A DNA stretch of 64,000 bases, from positions 3,163,501-3,227,500 of the forward strand of contig NC_020156.1 in assembly GCF_000332115.1 (NCBI RefSeq), given 5' to 3'. The stretch is from Nonlabens dokdonensis DSW-6. GTDB lineage: Bacteria > Bacteroidota > Bacteroidia > Flavobacteriales > Flavobacteriaceae. Under the pieces are notes generated by a model that was not told the origin of the DNA, did not search any database, and saw only the letters and a list, made by a program, of their open reading frames with translations. The first letter of the stretch is position 1. Each line of letters begins with the position of its first letter. Of the stretch, positions 39,954-49,409 are shown in pieces. A program made the position numbers and the translations under genes.

Positions 39954-42350
39954 TTATTTCTTGATGAACTTCTTAGTTACCGTTTGAGATCCATCATTGA
40001 TTTGAATCAGGTAAACGTTAGCTTTCAATTCTGCCACGTTGATTGCATTTCCCTCTATGCTGCCCTTTGCAACTGTTTGACCAGTTAGGTTGTAAATAAC
40101 GTAGTTTACATTTTCGCCAGTGGCAGTTGTAAATAATTGTGATCCACTTACTGGGTTAGGATATACAGAAATTTCAAGAGGAATAGAAACATCACTAGCG
40201 ATTGCTTCTCTTGCGGTGCCACAAGTACCTAAATTTAACCATTGACTAGGAGCACGCTCAAATAACGTATTTTGATACACTACTTGATCTCCTACAGAAT
40301 AAGTATTAGCACTATTGTAAGCAGGTACACCAGCACATTTATCGGCAGAAGCTCCAGAAATTTCTAAATCATCTACTGCGATGTCACCTTGCCATGAAGA
40401 CGTCGTATCAACTACTAATCTTAATTGAAGGTCGTTACCTGCATAAGCAGCTAAACTTACATTGGCAGTTTGCCATGCAGCTCCTTGATCGCCAGATTGC
40501 GTAAAGATCGTGCTGTAAGCTCCACCTGTACTCGCTTGAACTCTTAAAGTTCCTACTGCGTTACCAGTCATTTGGTATTGGAAAGATAGAGTTGCATTAC
40601 TTTGGTTACTCAAATCAAAACAAGGAGAATCAAGTATAGCAGTTTTGTTGAAGTTAGGATCAGAAGCTTCTACATATACATAGAAAGTACCTTGAGCTGC
40701 ACCAGAAGGACCAGTGCTACCAGAAGGTGTTCCACCAGAGCGTAACGTCCAGTTGTGACTATCGCCACTATTTTGAGACCATTGTCCTAATGTGTTTTCA
40801 AAACCTTCATTATAAGGGAAAGAAGAAACACCGTTTGCACAACCAGAACCGCCACCAGAAGTAGCTACTGTAATGTCAAAAGCATCTACTGCAATATCAC
40901 CTTGCCATGAGTCAGTCGTGTCTACCACAAGTCTTACTTGTTCTGTATTTGAACTTAAAGCAGCCGTGCCGGTTACCCAGGCAGTACCTTGATCACCAGA
41001 TTTAGTGAATACAGTAGACCAAGAAGAAGAACCAGCTGTTCTTGCTTGTAACCTCAAAGTTCCTACTGCATTACCAGTCATTTGATATCTAAATGAAGCT
41101 GTCGGAGTAGAACCGCTTGTAAAGTCTAAACATGGAGAGTTAAGTATGGCAGTTTTGTTGAAGTTAGGATCAGAAGCTTCTACATATACATAGAAAGTAC
41201 CTTGAGCTGCGCCAGAAGGACCTGTACTACTTGATGGAGTACCACCAGATTGAATAGTCCAGTCCAAAGTATCGCCACTATCTTGAGTCCAACCTGCTAG
41301 ACTATTTTCAAATCCGTTAGAATAAGGGAAATTATTAATTGTACTGTTACATCCAGTACCGCCGCCACCTGATGGAGGAGTGCACTTAGTCGATTGCGCT
41401 AGTGAAGAGTGGAAACCACCGCTTAATAAGTTAGCTCTCATTCTTGCTTTTTGACCTAAAGTAAATAAGTTCATACAAGAGTCATTAGAATAATCCATAT
41501 AATTCTGTACCATATCAGTGGATCCACAAGAAACAGTTCCTATTTGACAACCACCGTTAGATGCATCAGATAAAGGAGTGTCAGAAACAAAATCGTCTGC
41601 TCCACAAGGGCCATCACCCCAAATATGACGAAGACCAAAAAGGTGACCTACTTCATGAGTAGTAGTTCTACCACCATCAAATGGAGCAGAAACAGCTCCT
41701 GTACGACCAAAATAATTATAACCCATCACAACACCGTCGGTAGCTCGATTACCTCCAGGAAATTGTGCATAACCTAGAATACCTGGTTGTCCATTACTAT
41801 TTAAAGCCGATACGGTCCACATATTAAGGTATTGGGTAGTGTCCCATGCATCAGTACCGCCAGTAGCCGAACTTTTCATTCTGTTTTGCGTTGTATTCCA
41901 TGACGTAACAGAAGAAGCTTTTCTAGTAATCCCATTAGTTGCATTTCCATTAGGATCTACTTGAGCAAGACAAAATTCTATCTGCATGTCTGCTGCTTGC
42001 GACCATACATTATCTGCATCGCTATTAGTCCTTCTAAAATCTTCATTAAGAACATCTATTTGAGACTGTATTTGTGCAACACTTATGTTTTGAGTTGCAT
42101 TTCCATACAATACATGTACAACCACAGGTATGGTGATGACGTCACCATTAATTGCATTGGTTGAAATTAATTCTCTAGATCTTTGTTTTAGAAAACGTTC
42201 CACGTCTTGAACATTTCTTTCTAAAACAGGATCTTGAGCCATCGCAAGTTGTAAATCTGTATGAGTAGAACATTGTCTTTCTTGAGCAAAAGCAAATGTT
42301 GAGAATAAGACTACTAAAGAAAGTAGCACTTGGGTAAAGGTTTTTTTCAT
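39954..42350 (-). CDS. M43-family (pappalysin-like) metalloprotease with T9SS sorting domain
   Basis: 798 residues. A signal peptide ends at about AFAQ (22); a pro-part follows, then the zinc site HEVGHLFGLRH (HExxHxxGxxH, about residues 232-242) and a downstream Met-turn in QNYMDYSNDSCM. Two similar beta-sandwich domains follow (about 345-500 and 510-665), sharing TFYVYVEASDPNFNKTAIL, and resemble MAM-like or concanavalin-type folds. A short chitin-binding-like segment (AYNSANTYSVGDQVVYQNTLFE) precedes the C-terminal type A sorting domain. The enzyme is secreted through the type IX system and probably digests proteins outside the cell. Confidence 0.94.
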   Translation of the reverse strand: MKKTFTQVLLSLVVLFSTFAFAQERQCSTHTDLQLAMAQDPVLERNVQDVERFLKQRSRELISTNAINGDVITIPVVVHVLYGNATQNISVAQIQSQIDVLNEDFRRTNSDADNVWSQAADMQIEFCLAQVDPNGNATNGITRKASSVTSWNTTQNRMKSSATGGTDAWDTTQYLNMWTVSALNSNGQPGILGYAQFPGGNRATDGVVMGYNYFGRTGAVSAPFDGGRTTTHEVGHLFGLRHIWGDGPCGADDFVSDTPLSDASNGGCQIGTVSCGSTDMVQNYMDYSNDSCMNLFTLGQKARMRANLLSGGFHSSLAQSTKCTPPSGGGGTGCNSTINNFPYSNGFENSLAGWTQDSGDTLDWTIQSGGTPSSSTGPSGAAQGTFYVYVEASDPNFNKTAILNSPCLDFTSGSTPTASFRYQMTGNAVGTLRLQARTAGSSSWSTVFTKSGDQGTAWVTGTAALSSNTEQVRLVVDTTDSWQGDIAVDAFDITVATSGGGSGCANGVSSFPYNEGFENTLGQWSQNSGDSHNWTLRSGGTPSGSTGPSGAAQGTFYVYVEASDPNFNKTAILDSPCFDLSNQSNATLSFQYQMTGNAVGTLRVQASTGGAYSTIFTQSGDQGAAWQTANVSLAAYAGNDLQLRLVVDTTSSWQGDIAVDDLEISGASADKCAGVPAYNSANTYSVGDQVVYQNTLFERAPSQWLNLGTCGTAREAIASDVSIPLEISVYPNPVSGSQLFTTATGENVNYVIYNLTGQTVAKGSIEGNAINVAELKANVYLIQINDGSQTVTKKFIKK

Positions 42351-42863
42351 GTTATTTGATTTTAATTAACATTTGAGAATTTAAAAATAGAAGCTTTTAT
42401 CAATAATGCAAGGATCAGAACTCATTCCTTATGAATACTTTTGTCAATTGAAGGTATGATTAACAATTTGATCAGAATTACTCTTAAATTATTACCATAC
42501 TAAATTAGTAGGTTAATAGATTTGTTATCAAAACGTTAAACAATTTACTACAACGTTTTCGTAGCTCATTTATCGTTGTTTTTAAACCTATTACCGATGT
42601 TGATATGTTTTTTTAAAAGTGATGTTGTTTATCGATTTTATTTCAAAATAGAGTGTTTTTTTCTTCTTTTACTTGAATACCAGGTTTCAATTACACTTCC
42701 TTTTAGTCCTCTTATAGCTTATTTTTGTGCCAAGAAAATAGGTTTTAGAGCGGTAATATTTATTCACATCTCACAGGATAAATATGTTAATTAATTCCGC
42801 TTTCGCGAAAGCGATATCAACTTAAGTATTGTTATATTTCCACATATCACAGATTTTATTTTA
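42351..42863. other. Intergenic region between M43 protease and parE
   Basis: 513 bases between divergently read genes, so it must hold both promoters. A palindrome copy sits at 42798-42813, 51 bases before the parE start. A frame at 42576-42794 is open but has poor composition and no plausible product. I could not see an exact TAnnTTTG box for either gene. Confidence 0.4.
42798..42813. repeat. Palindrome copy 12 (intergenic)
   Basis: 51 bases upstream of the parE start, in a divergent promoter region rather than after a gene. Confidence 0.95.
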
Positions 42864-44717
42864 ATGGACGGAACTACTAAATATACCGAGGATAATATCC
42901 GGTCGCTGGACTGGAAAGAGCACATAAGAATGCGTCCTGGAATGTACATCGGTAAGCTGGGCGATGGCTCCAGTGCAGATGATGGTATTTACATTTTATT
43001 AAAAGAAGTTATCGATAATTCTATCGATGAATATGTCATGGGCGCTGGTAAAACTATAGAGGTTTCTATTCAAGGAGAGCGTGTTATAGTTAGAGATTAT
43101 GGTCGCGGTATTCCATTAGGTAAAGTTGTAGACGTAGTATCTAAAATGAATACTGGTGGTAAGTATGACTCTAAGGCCTTTAAAAAATCTGTAGGTCTTA
43201 ATGGAGTAGGTACTAAAGCGGTTAATGCGTTGTCTTCCTATTTTAGAGTAGAATCTTCGCGAGAAGGAAAAAGCGCCAGTGCCGAATTTGAGCGTGGAGA
43301 GCTCATCGGGAAAGAGTTTCTAGAAGAAACGACAAGACGCAAAGGAACTAAGATGACTTTTGTACCTGATGGCGAAATCTTCAAAAACTTTAAATACCGT
43401 CCTGAGTATGTAGTCCGCATGTTGAAGTATTATGTCTATCTCAATCCAGGATTGACTATTATTTTTAATGGCGAAAAGTTTTTCTCAGAGCACGGACTTA
43501 AAGATCTTTTAGGCGAAACTATTGCAGAGAGTGATCGATTATATCCTATCATTCATTTAAGGTCTGATGATATTGAGGTTGCAATGACACATAGTAGAAC
43601 TCAATACAGTGAGGAGTACCATTCATTTGCAAACGGGCAAAACACTACGCAAGGTGGAACGCATCAAGCAGCCTTCAGAGAAAGTGTGGTAAAAACAATT
43701 AGAGAATTTTACGGCAAAAATTACGAAGCAAGCGATGTACGCAAGTCTATAGTAAGCGCGATTGCTATTAAGGTAATGGAGCCAGTATTTGAATCGCAGA
43801 CTAAAACCAAACTAGGTTCTACCGAAATGGGAGGCGATTTACCTACGGTACGTACCTTTATAAATGATTTTGTAAAAACGCAACTTGATAATTACCTGCA
43901 CAAGAATCCGCCAGTGGCAGAGGCTTTACAGAAAAAAATTATCCAGGCAGAACGAGAACGTAAAGAACTTTCTGGAATTAGAAAACTAGCTCGCGATCGC
44001 GCAAAAAAAGCCAGCCTACACAACAAAAAACTACGAGACTGTCGTGTTCATTTAGGGGACACCAAAAAAGATAACAATCTAGACAGTACTCTTTTTATTA
44101 CCGAGGGAGATTCAGCTAGTGGATCGATTACAAAATCACGTAATGTGAATACACAAGCAGTTTTCTCTTTGAGAGGAAAGCCTTTGAATTCTTATAACAT
44201 GAGCAAGAAAATTGTTTATGAAAACGAAGAATTCAATCTGTTGCAGGCAGCATTAAATATAGAGGACAGTATGGAAGACCTGCGATACAACAAAATCGTG
44301 ATCGCAACGGATGCCGATGTGGATGGAATGCACATACGATTGTTACTCATCACTTTCTTCTTGCAATTCTTTCCAGAATTGATCAAAAAAGGACATTTGT
44401 ACATTTTGCAAACGCCTTTATTTAGAGTTCGCAACAAGAAAGAAACCAGGTATTGCTACACACCAGAGGAGCGTGCAGCTGCAATGGCAGAGTTAGGAAA
44501 AAATCCAGAGATCACACGATTTAAAGGACTTGGGGAAATCAGCCCAGATGAGTTCGTGCATTTTATAGGAGAAGATATACGCCTAGATCCTATCATGCTG
44601 GACGATGGTATGAGTATCGAGGATTTACTAAAATTCTATATGGGAAAAAATACTCCAGATAGACAGGAATTTATAATCGATAATTTGAAAGTAGAGCTGG
44701 ATGTTGTTGAGGATTAA
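42864..44717 (+). CDS. parE: DNA topoisomerase IV subunit B
   Basis: 617 residues. ATP-binding GHKL motifs are [13 protein letters not shown] (about 49), DYGRGIPLG and [15 protein letters not shown], followed by the transducer and then the TOPRIM domain with [10 protein letters not shown] and [10 protein letters not shown]. With ParC it unlinks daughter chromosomes using ATP. The length and the sequence order fit topoisomerase IV rather than gyrase B. The parC gene follows 130 bases downstream, separated by another palindrome copy at 44767-44782. Confidence 0.96.
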   Translation: MDGTTKYTEDNIRSLDWKEHIRMRPGMYIGKLGDGSSADDGIYILLKEVIDNSIDEYVMGAGKTIEVSIQGERVIVRDYGRGIPLGKVVDVVSKMNTGGKYDSKAFKKSVGLNGVGTKAVNALSSYFRVESSREGKSASAEFERGELIGKEFLEETTRRKGTKMTFVPDGEIFKNFKYRPEYVVRMLKYYVYLNPGLTIIFNGEKFFSEHGLKDLLGETIAESDRLYPIIHLRSDDIEVAMTHSRTQYSEEYHSFANGQNTTQGGTHQAAFRESVVKTIREFYGKNYEASDVRKSIVSAIAIKVMEPVFESQTKTKLGSTEMGGDLPTVRTFINDFVKTQLDNYLHKNPPVAEALQKKIIQAERERKELSGIRKLARDRAKKASLHNKKLRDCRVHLGDTKKDNNLDSTLFITEGDSASGSITKSRNVNTQAVFSLRGKPLNSYNMSKKIVYENEEFNLLQAALNIEDSMEDLRYNKIVIATDADVDGMHIRLLLITFFLQFFPELIKKGHLYILQTPLFRVRNKKETRYCYTPEERAAAMAELGKNPEITRFKGLGEISPDEFVHFIGEDIRLDPIMLDDGMSIEDLLKFYMGKNTPDRQEFIIDNLKVELDVVED

Positions 44718-44766
44718 CTTTCTTTCAACTTAAAGTTTTTTGTTTTAAATAGATAAATATGAATTC

Positions 44767-44782
44767 CGCTTTCGCGAAAGCG
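44767..44782. repeat. Palindrome copy 13 (intergenic)
   Basis: Between parE and parC, 50 bases after the parE stop; symmetry extends to ATTCCGC/GCGGAAT. It would form a hairpin in a parE-parC transcript. Confidence 0.95.
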
Positions 44783-44847
44783 GAATAACAAAAATAAACA
44801 GTTAATCAATAACTGAAAATCGTTAACCGACAACTGTTGACTAACAA

Positions 44848-47520
44848 ATGAGTGAAGAAAACGAAGAATTAGAAAATTTAAGTGAAGGCATAGAAGAGCA
44901 ATCTACTGAGACCATAACTCGAGTTACAGGAATGTACAAAGAATGGTTTCTTGATTATGCCAGCTATGTGATTCTGGAACGTGCGGTACCTGCTATTGAA
45001 GATGGTTTTAAACCAGTGCAACGTCGTATCATGCAGTCTATGAAAGACTTGGACGATGGACGTTATAACAAAGTAGCAAACATTGTAGGTCATGCGATGC
45101 AGTACCATCCACATGGAGATGCGAGTATAGGTGATGCTATGGTACAAATAGGTCAAAAAGACCTATTGATAGACATGCAAGGAAACTGGGGAAATATTCT
45201 TACTGGTGATCCTGCAGCTGCTTCTCGTTATATTGAGGCACGTATATCTAAATTTGGTCTAGAAGTTCTCTTTAATCCTAAAATAACGGAATGGCAAGCC
45301 AGTTATGACGGTAGGCGCAAAGAGCCTATCAATTTACCAGTTAAATTCCCACTACTTCTTGCTCAAGGAGCTGAAGGAATTGCAGTAGGTTTATCTACTA
45401 AAGTATTGCCGCACAATTTTATAGAATTGATAGACGCTTCTATAAAACACTTACAAGGCAAACGATTCAAACTATATCCAGATTTCCCTACTGGCGGCGC
45501 TGCAGATATTTCAAATTATAATGATGGTTTGAGAGGTGGGAAAGTACGTGTGCGTGCAAAAATGCATTCTCCAGATAAAAGTTCGATAGTAATTACCGAG
45601 ATACCTTTTTCCACAACTACTAGTTCTTTAATTGATTCTATTCTTAAGGCAAACGATAAAGGTAAAATCAAGATCAAGAAAATAGAAGACAATACCGCTG
45701 CAAACGTGGAGATCATGATTCATTTGCCATCAGGACTGTCTCCTGATAAGACAATGGATGCATTATATGCTTTTACTAATTGTGAGGTAAGTATTTCTCC
45801 ATTAGGTTGTGTTATTGAAGACAATAAACCGTTATTTGTTGGAGTCTCTGAGATGTTGCGCCGCAGTGCAGATCATACCGTCGAGCTTTTAAAAGCAGAG
45901 CTAGAAATACTCTTGCATGAAGTAGAGGAGCAGTGGCATTTTGCATCTTTGGAGCGCATTTTTATAGAAAACCGTATCTATCGTGATATTGAGGAAGAAG
46001 AAACTTGGGAAGGTGTTTTAAGCGCCATTGATAAAGGATTGCAACCTCACATCAAACACCTCAAAAGAAAGATTACTGAAGATGATATTGTACGATTGAC
46101 AGAAATACGTATCAAACGCATCTCTAAATTTGATATTGATAAGGCGCAGCAAAAAATTGATGCCCTTGAAGATCGCATTGCAGAGTTAAAGCACCATCTA
46201 GAACACTTGATTGAGTTTGCAATTGATTACTTTACAAAACTTAAAAAGGACTACGGTAGTGGACGTGAGCGTAAAACAGAGCTTAAAAACTTTGAAGACA
46301 TTGTTGCGTCCAAAGTGGTGATACGCAACACAAAGCTTTATGTAAATCGTGAAGAAGGTTTTATAGGAACATCCTTAAAAAGAGATGAATATGTAGGTGA
46401 CGTGTCCGACATAGACGATATTATATGTTTTACTAAAGAAGGAACCATGATGGTGACTAAAGTAGATACCAAAACATTTATAGGCAAAAACATAGTTCAT
46501 GTAGCTGTATTCAAGAAAAAAGACAAGCGTACCATTTATAACGTCATCTATCGTGATGGTAAGTCAGGACCTAGTTATATCAAAAGATTTGCCGTGACTA
46601 GCATGACGAGAGATCGTGAATACCCTATGGGTAAGGCAGACAAAGGCTCTGTGATGCATTATTTTAGTGCAAATCCAAATGGAGAAGCTGAGGTAGTTAC
46701 TGTCAATTTAAGGCAGCAAGGCAGCATCAAAAAACTCAAGTGGGATATTGATTTTGCTGACATACTTATTAAAGGCAGATCTTCAAGAGGTAATCAAGTA
46801 ACTAAATACAACATCAAAAAAGTAGAACTTAAGGAAGAAGGAGTTTCTACTTTAAAACCACGAAAAATATGGTTTGATGATGTTGTAAAACGTCTTAATG
46901 TGGATGGAAGAGGTGAGTTGCTAGGAGAATTTAGAGGTGAAGACCGACTTTTGATCATAACGCAGAAAGGAATTGCCAAAACTATTATTCCAGAAGTGAC
47001 GGCACGTTTTGATGAAGATATGGTTGTGCTGGAAAAATGGATTCCTAATAAACCACTTTCGGCAATATATTATAATGGAGAACGTGAGTTGTTCTATGTA
47101 AAACGTTTCTTAATAGAAAATGAAGAACGTGAAGAGTCTATAATTTCAGATCATGAAGGCTCTTATTTAGAAATTATTTCGACTGATTATAAACCTGTTG
47201 CAGAGCTGGTTCATGTGAAGCCTAGAGGTAAGGAACAACCTGATAATGAGAAGATTCATATAGAAGAATTTATAGCTGTTAAAGGTATTGCCGCGCAAGG
47301 TAATATGCTCACAAAGAGCAAAATCAAACAAATCAATTTATTAGACCCTTTACCGTATGAGCCTGAAGAACAAACGCCTGCTCAAGAAATAGAGGTTAAA
47401 GAAGAAGAGGAGATAGACAGTAATCCAGCTGCTAAAGATGAGATTAAATCATCAACTCAAAATAAAGATGATTTACCAGATCCTGAAATAGATGATACTG
47501 GACAGTCCAGTTTATTTTAA
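44848..47520 (+). CDS. parC: DNA topoisomerase IV subunit A
   Basis: 890 residues. The active-site Tyr is Tyr128 in AAASRYIEARIS. The quinolone-binding loop reads HPHGDASIGDAMVQ, with Ala92 where many ParC proteins have Ser (position 80 in E. coli) and Asp96 where E. coli has Glu84. Five to six blade-like repeats of the C-terminal domain begin at about 520, and an acidic tail of about 60 residues (about 830-890) closes the protein. It forms the heterotetramer with ParE. A terminator follows at 47541. Confidence 0.96.
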   Translation: MSEENEELENLSEGIEEQSTETITRVTGMYKEWFLDYASYVILERAVPAIEDGFKPVQRRIMQSMKDLDDGRYNKVANIVGHAMQYHPHGDASIGDAMVQIGQKDLLIDMQGNWGNILTGDPAAASRYIEARISKFGLEVLFNPKITEWQASYDGRRKEPINLPVKFPLLLAQGAEGIAVGLSTKVLPHNFIELIDASIKHLQGKRFKLYPDFPTGGAADISNYNDGLRGGKVRVRAKMHSPDKSSIVITEIPFSTTTSSLIDSILKANDKGKIKIKKIEDNTAANVEIMIHLPSGLSPDKTMDALYAFTNCEVSISPLGCVIEDNKPLFVGVSEMLRRSADHTVELLKAELEILLHEVEEQWHFASLERIFIENRIYRDIEEEETWEGVLSAIDKGLQPHIKHLKRKITEDDIVRLTEIRIKRISKFDIDKAQQKIDALEDRIAELKHHLEHLIEFAIDYFTKLKKDYGSGRERKTELKNFEDIVASKVVIRNTKLYVNREEGFIGTSLKRDEYVGDVSDIDDIICFTKEGTMMVTKVDTKTFIGKNIVHVAVFKKKDKRTIYNVIYRDGKSGPSYIKRFAVTSMTRDREYPMGKADKGSVMHYFSANPNGEAEVVTVNLRQQGSIKKLKWDIDFADILIKGRSSRGNQVTKYNIKKVELKEEGVSTLKPRKIWFDDVVKRLNVDGRGELLGEFRGEDRLLIITQKGIAKTIIPEVTARFDEDMVVLEKWIPNKPLSAIYYNGERELFYVKRFLIENEEREESIISDHEGSYLEIISTDYKPVAELVHVKPRGKEQPDNEKIHIEEFIAVKGIAAQGNMLTKSKIKQINLLDPLPYEPEEQTPAQEIEVKEEEEIDSNPAAKDEIKSSTQNKDDLPDPEIDDTGQSSLF

Positions 47521-47540
47521 GATTTTTGTTAGTATTATAC

Positions 47541-47570
47541 AAGCGGTAAAAATTTAACTTTACCGCTTTT
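47541..47570 (+). terminator. Rho-independent terminator of parC
   Basis: AAGCGGTAAA and TTTACCGCTT form a 10-base stem with an 8-base loop, followed by a T-rich tail (TTATTTT). It ends 11 bases before a palindrome copy at 47581, showing that the palindrome is not needed as terminator here. Confidence 0.85.
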
Positions 47571-47580
47571 ATTTTGTTTC

Positions 47581-47596
47581 CGCTTTCGCGAAAGCG
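47581..47596. repeat. Palindrome copy 14 (intergenic)
   Basis: Eleven bases past the canonical parC terminator and 40 bases before mscL. Confidence 0.95.
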
Positions 47597-47635
47597 AGAT
47601 CTTAAAAAGTCCAATCAATAAAATATAAATTAGTT

Positions 47636-48073
47636 ATGAAGCTCATCAGTGAATTTAAGGAGTTTGCCGTAAAAGGTAATATGATAGACATGGCAGTAGG
47701 TATTATTATAGGTACTGCATTTAATAATGTCATCCAAACATTAGTAAAGAAAGTATTTTTACCGCCATTGTCGTATTTAACAGATGGAGTGAACTTTGAA
47801 GATAAGAAATATGTGTTGCGAGAAGCAGTAGAAGGAGCGACCGGTGATCGAGCTAAAGAAATAGCCATAAGCTACGGTGAGCTGATCAATGTAAGCATCG
47901 ATTTTATTGTGATAGGTTTTGTGGTATTTGTCGTTGTAAAGCTCATGAACAAGTTGCGTAACGATGCACAAGACCCTAAAAACAAAGAAGTGGTAACTCC
48001 CAAGGATATTGAGCTTTTAAATGATCTTAAAGAGTTAATGCAAGAACAAAATCAATTGCTTAAAACAAAATAG
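47636..48073 (+). CDS. mscL: Large-conductance mechanosensitive channel
   Basis: 145 residues, two membrane helices (about 17-43 and 80-102). The start KLISEFKEFAVKGNMIDMAVGIIIGTAFNNVI is the family signature of the pore helix, and the end RNDAQDPKNKEVVTPKDIELLNDLKELMQEQNQLL is the cytoplasmic helical bundle. It opens at high membrane tension to release solutes on osmotic downshock. A terminator shared with the convergent gene follows. Confidence 0.96.
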   Translation: MKLISEFKEFAVKGNMIDMAVGIIIGTAFNNVIQTLVKKVFLPPLSYLTDGVNFEDKKYVLREAVEGATGDRAKEIAISYGELINVSIDFIVIGFVVFVVVKLMNKLRNDAQDPKNKEVVTPKDIELLNDLKELMQEQNQLLKTK

Positions 48074-48106
48074 ATGTAAAAATTATTTATTTAAGCTAGC
48101 AAAACA

Positions 48107-48141
48107 AAAAAGGCGCTTCACGTTTAGAGAAGCGCCTTTTT
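48107..48141. terminator. Bidirectional terminator between mscL and the lipoprotein gene
   Basis: GGCGCTTC and GAAGCGCC form a stem with a 9-base loop, flanked by A and T runs on both sides, so it works for both strands between two convergent genes. Confidence 0.88.
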
Positions 48142-48155
48142 CGTTTAATGGACTA

Positions 48156-48527
48156 TTATTTCTTAGTTGCAGTTCCTTTGTAGATCTGGTCACGTCCAGA
48201 CTGTGTAAATTCAAATGAATAAGAATTCTCATCTGTAGAAAGGATTTTGAACAAATAGGCGCGGCTCTCGGCGTTTGTTTCTGGATCTATAGGTATGACT
48301 CTCCACTCACAGTCGTTGATCCATTCAATTCTTGAAGTATCTACTTTATTCTCAAATCGCTCGATTTGTAAATCTTTGGTGCGCGTAAATTCTGTTTTCA
48401 ATAATTTACCGCCACTTTCTTGTTCCCAAATAAAAGTTCCTTCTTGAAAATCCTGACAGTCTCTTTTATTTTCATAACAGCTACTGCACAACAAAATTAC
48501 GAATAACAATAGGGAAGCATTTTTCAT
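48156..48527 (-). CDS. Small lipoprotein, function unknown
   Basis: 123 residues with a lipoprotein signal (LLCSSC, Cys17). The mature part begins DCQDFQEGTFIWEQESGGKLLKTEFTRTKDLQIERFENKVDTSRIEWINDCEWR, a small beta domain found in Bacteroidota, sometimes mislabelled as topoisomerase. No function is known to me. It faces mscL. Confidence 0.65.
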   Translation of the reverse strand: MKNASLLLFVILLCSSCYENKRDCQDFQEGTFIWEQESGGKLLKTEFTRTKDLQIERFENKVDTSRIEWINDCEWRVIPIDPETNAESRAYLFKILSTDENSYSFEFTQSGRDQIYKGTATKK

Positions 48528-48564
48528 ATAACTTTTTTTACAAAGTTAATTCTTGGATGAATAG

Positions 48565-49020
48565 CTAAGGTATAAAATATTCAAAACTTCCATCGTCATA
48601 AAGCAATATCACTTTTTGTATATTTTTCCCTTTTATACTTTCGGTTTTTGATATTGTATTTTCTGTCTGTACTGGACTAAATAGATCATTTGAGTCTTCA
48701 GCTTTGTTTTTTACCAGCTCTTTAGACGGTGGTGTGTTTTCGACATTTTCACTTGTAGAACCAGAAGAAGGAGCAGAGGCTTTCTTTTCTTCAGATTTTG
48801 GATAGGTTCCTTTTCCGTTGAGCAACCAGTAAAGATCTACCTCAGGAAATTCTTTTACAGTATTGATTACAAAATCGAGACTAGGCTTGTTGCGGCCAGA
48901 TATAATATGTGAGATAGAACTACGTCCCACATGAATACGTTCAGCAAATGACGAGGCATTTAAATCATGCTGATCCATAATTTTTTGCAATCTTTTTGAA
49001 AATTCTGCTGAGTTTACCAT
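48565..49020 (-). CDS. XRE-family transcriptional regulator
   Basis: 151 residues from ATG 49020 (MVNSAEFSKRLQKIMDQHDL); an upstream start at 49098 would cross the promoter and is unlikely. The helix-turn-helix is ASSFAERIHVGRSSISHIISGRNKPSLDFVINTVKEFPEVDLYWLLNGKGTYP, followed by a low-complexity acidic linker and a short C-terminal strand (KVILLYDDGSFEYFIP). The promoter has TACTTTTG ending 6 bases upstream of the ATG, so the transcript may be leaderless. Palindromes with half-sites TGTTTAC/GTAAACA surround this promoter and the divergent one. Confidence 0.85.
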   Translation of the reverse strand: MVNSAEFSKRLQKIMDQHDLNASSFAERIHVGRSSISHIISGRNKPSLDFVINTVKEFPEVDLYWLLNGKGTYPKSEEKKASAPSSGSTSENVENTPPSKELVKNKAEDSNDLFSPVQTENTISKTESIKGKNIQKVILLYDDGSFEYFIP

Positions 49021-49021
49021 A

Positions 49022-49073
49022 GTTACAAAAGTAAACAAATTTATGTTTACAAATGTGTTTATTAATGTAAACA
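49022..49073 (-). promoter_or_regulatory. Promoter and operators of the XRE gene
   Basis: The minus-strand -7 box TACTTTTG is at 49033-49026 and a TTTG box at 49053-49050, spacing 16. Between and beyond them lie two palindromes: GTAAACA and TGTTTAC with 6-base spacer at 49031-49050, covering the space between the boxes, and TGTTTA with TAAACA at 49056-49073. This is a typical autorepression layout. Confidence 0.65.
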
Positions 49074-49258
49074 ATCGTGAGTAATCGAACCAACTCACCT
49101 AAAAACAGCACATTTTTAATTAAACAATTACTTTAATTAAACAAACTTAAATATCTGAAATAGTTTTATGTATCATATTATAGGTCTGTATTAAAGAATT
49201 CTGTTTAAAACTGTAGTCAAGTTTATATAAATAGGTCTTTATACCTATTGCTTACATA

Positions 49259-49349
49259 TTACAATTGTAAACAAGTGCTCTATTTTAATTGTTTACAATT
49301 GTAAATAGAAAGATGTTTACGTTTGTAAACTTTATAGAAGTTACATTTG
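49259..49349 (+). promoter_or_regulatory. Operator cluster and promoter of the M14 peptidase gene
   Basis: Three more palindromes with the same half-site lie here: 49259-49272, 49291-49306 and 49315-49330 (GTTTAC with GTAAAC). The last overlaps the TTTG box (49322-49325) of a promoter whose -7 box TACATTTG is at 49342-49349, spacing 16, the same as on the other strand. The XRE protein probably controls both genes. Confidence 0.6.
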
Positions 49350-49409
49350 TACAACATTATGTTACCGATTACTATCGGTAGAAACCCATCTATACATCTT
49401 TGCACTTAT

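Noticed and set aside
42576..42794. 72-residue frame upstream of parE
   Set aside because: Hydrophobic low-complexity product expected from T-rich DNA; no motif and no conserved start context.
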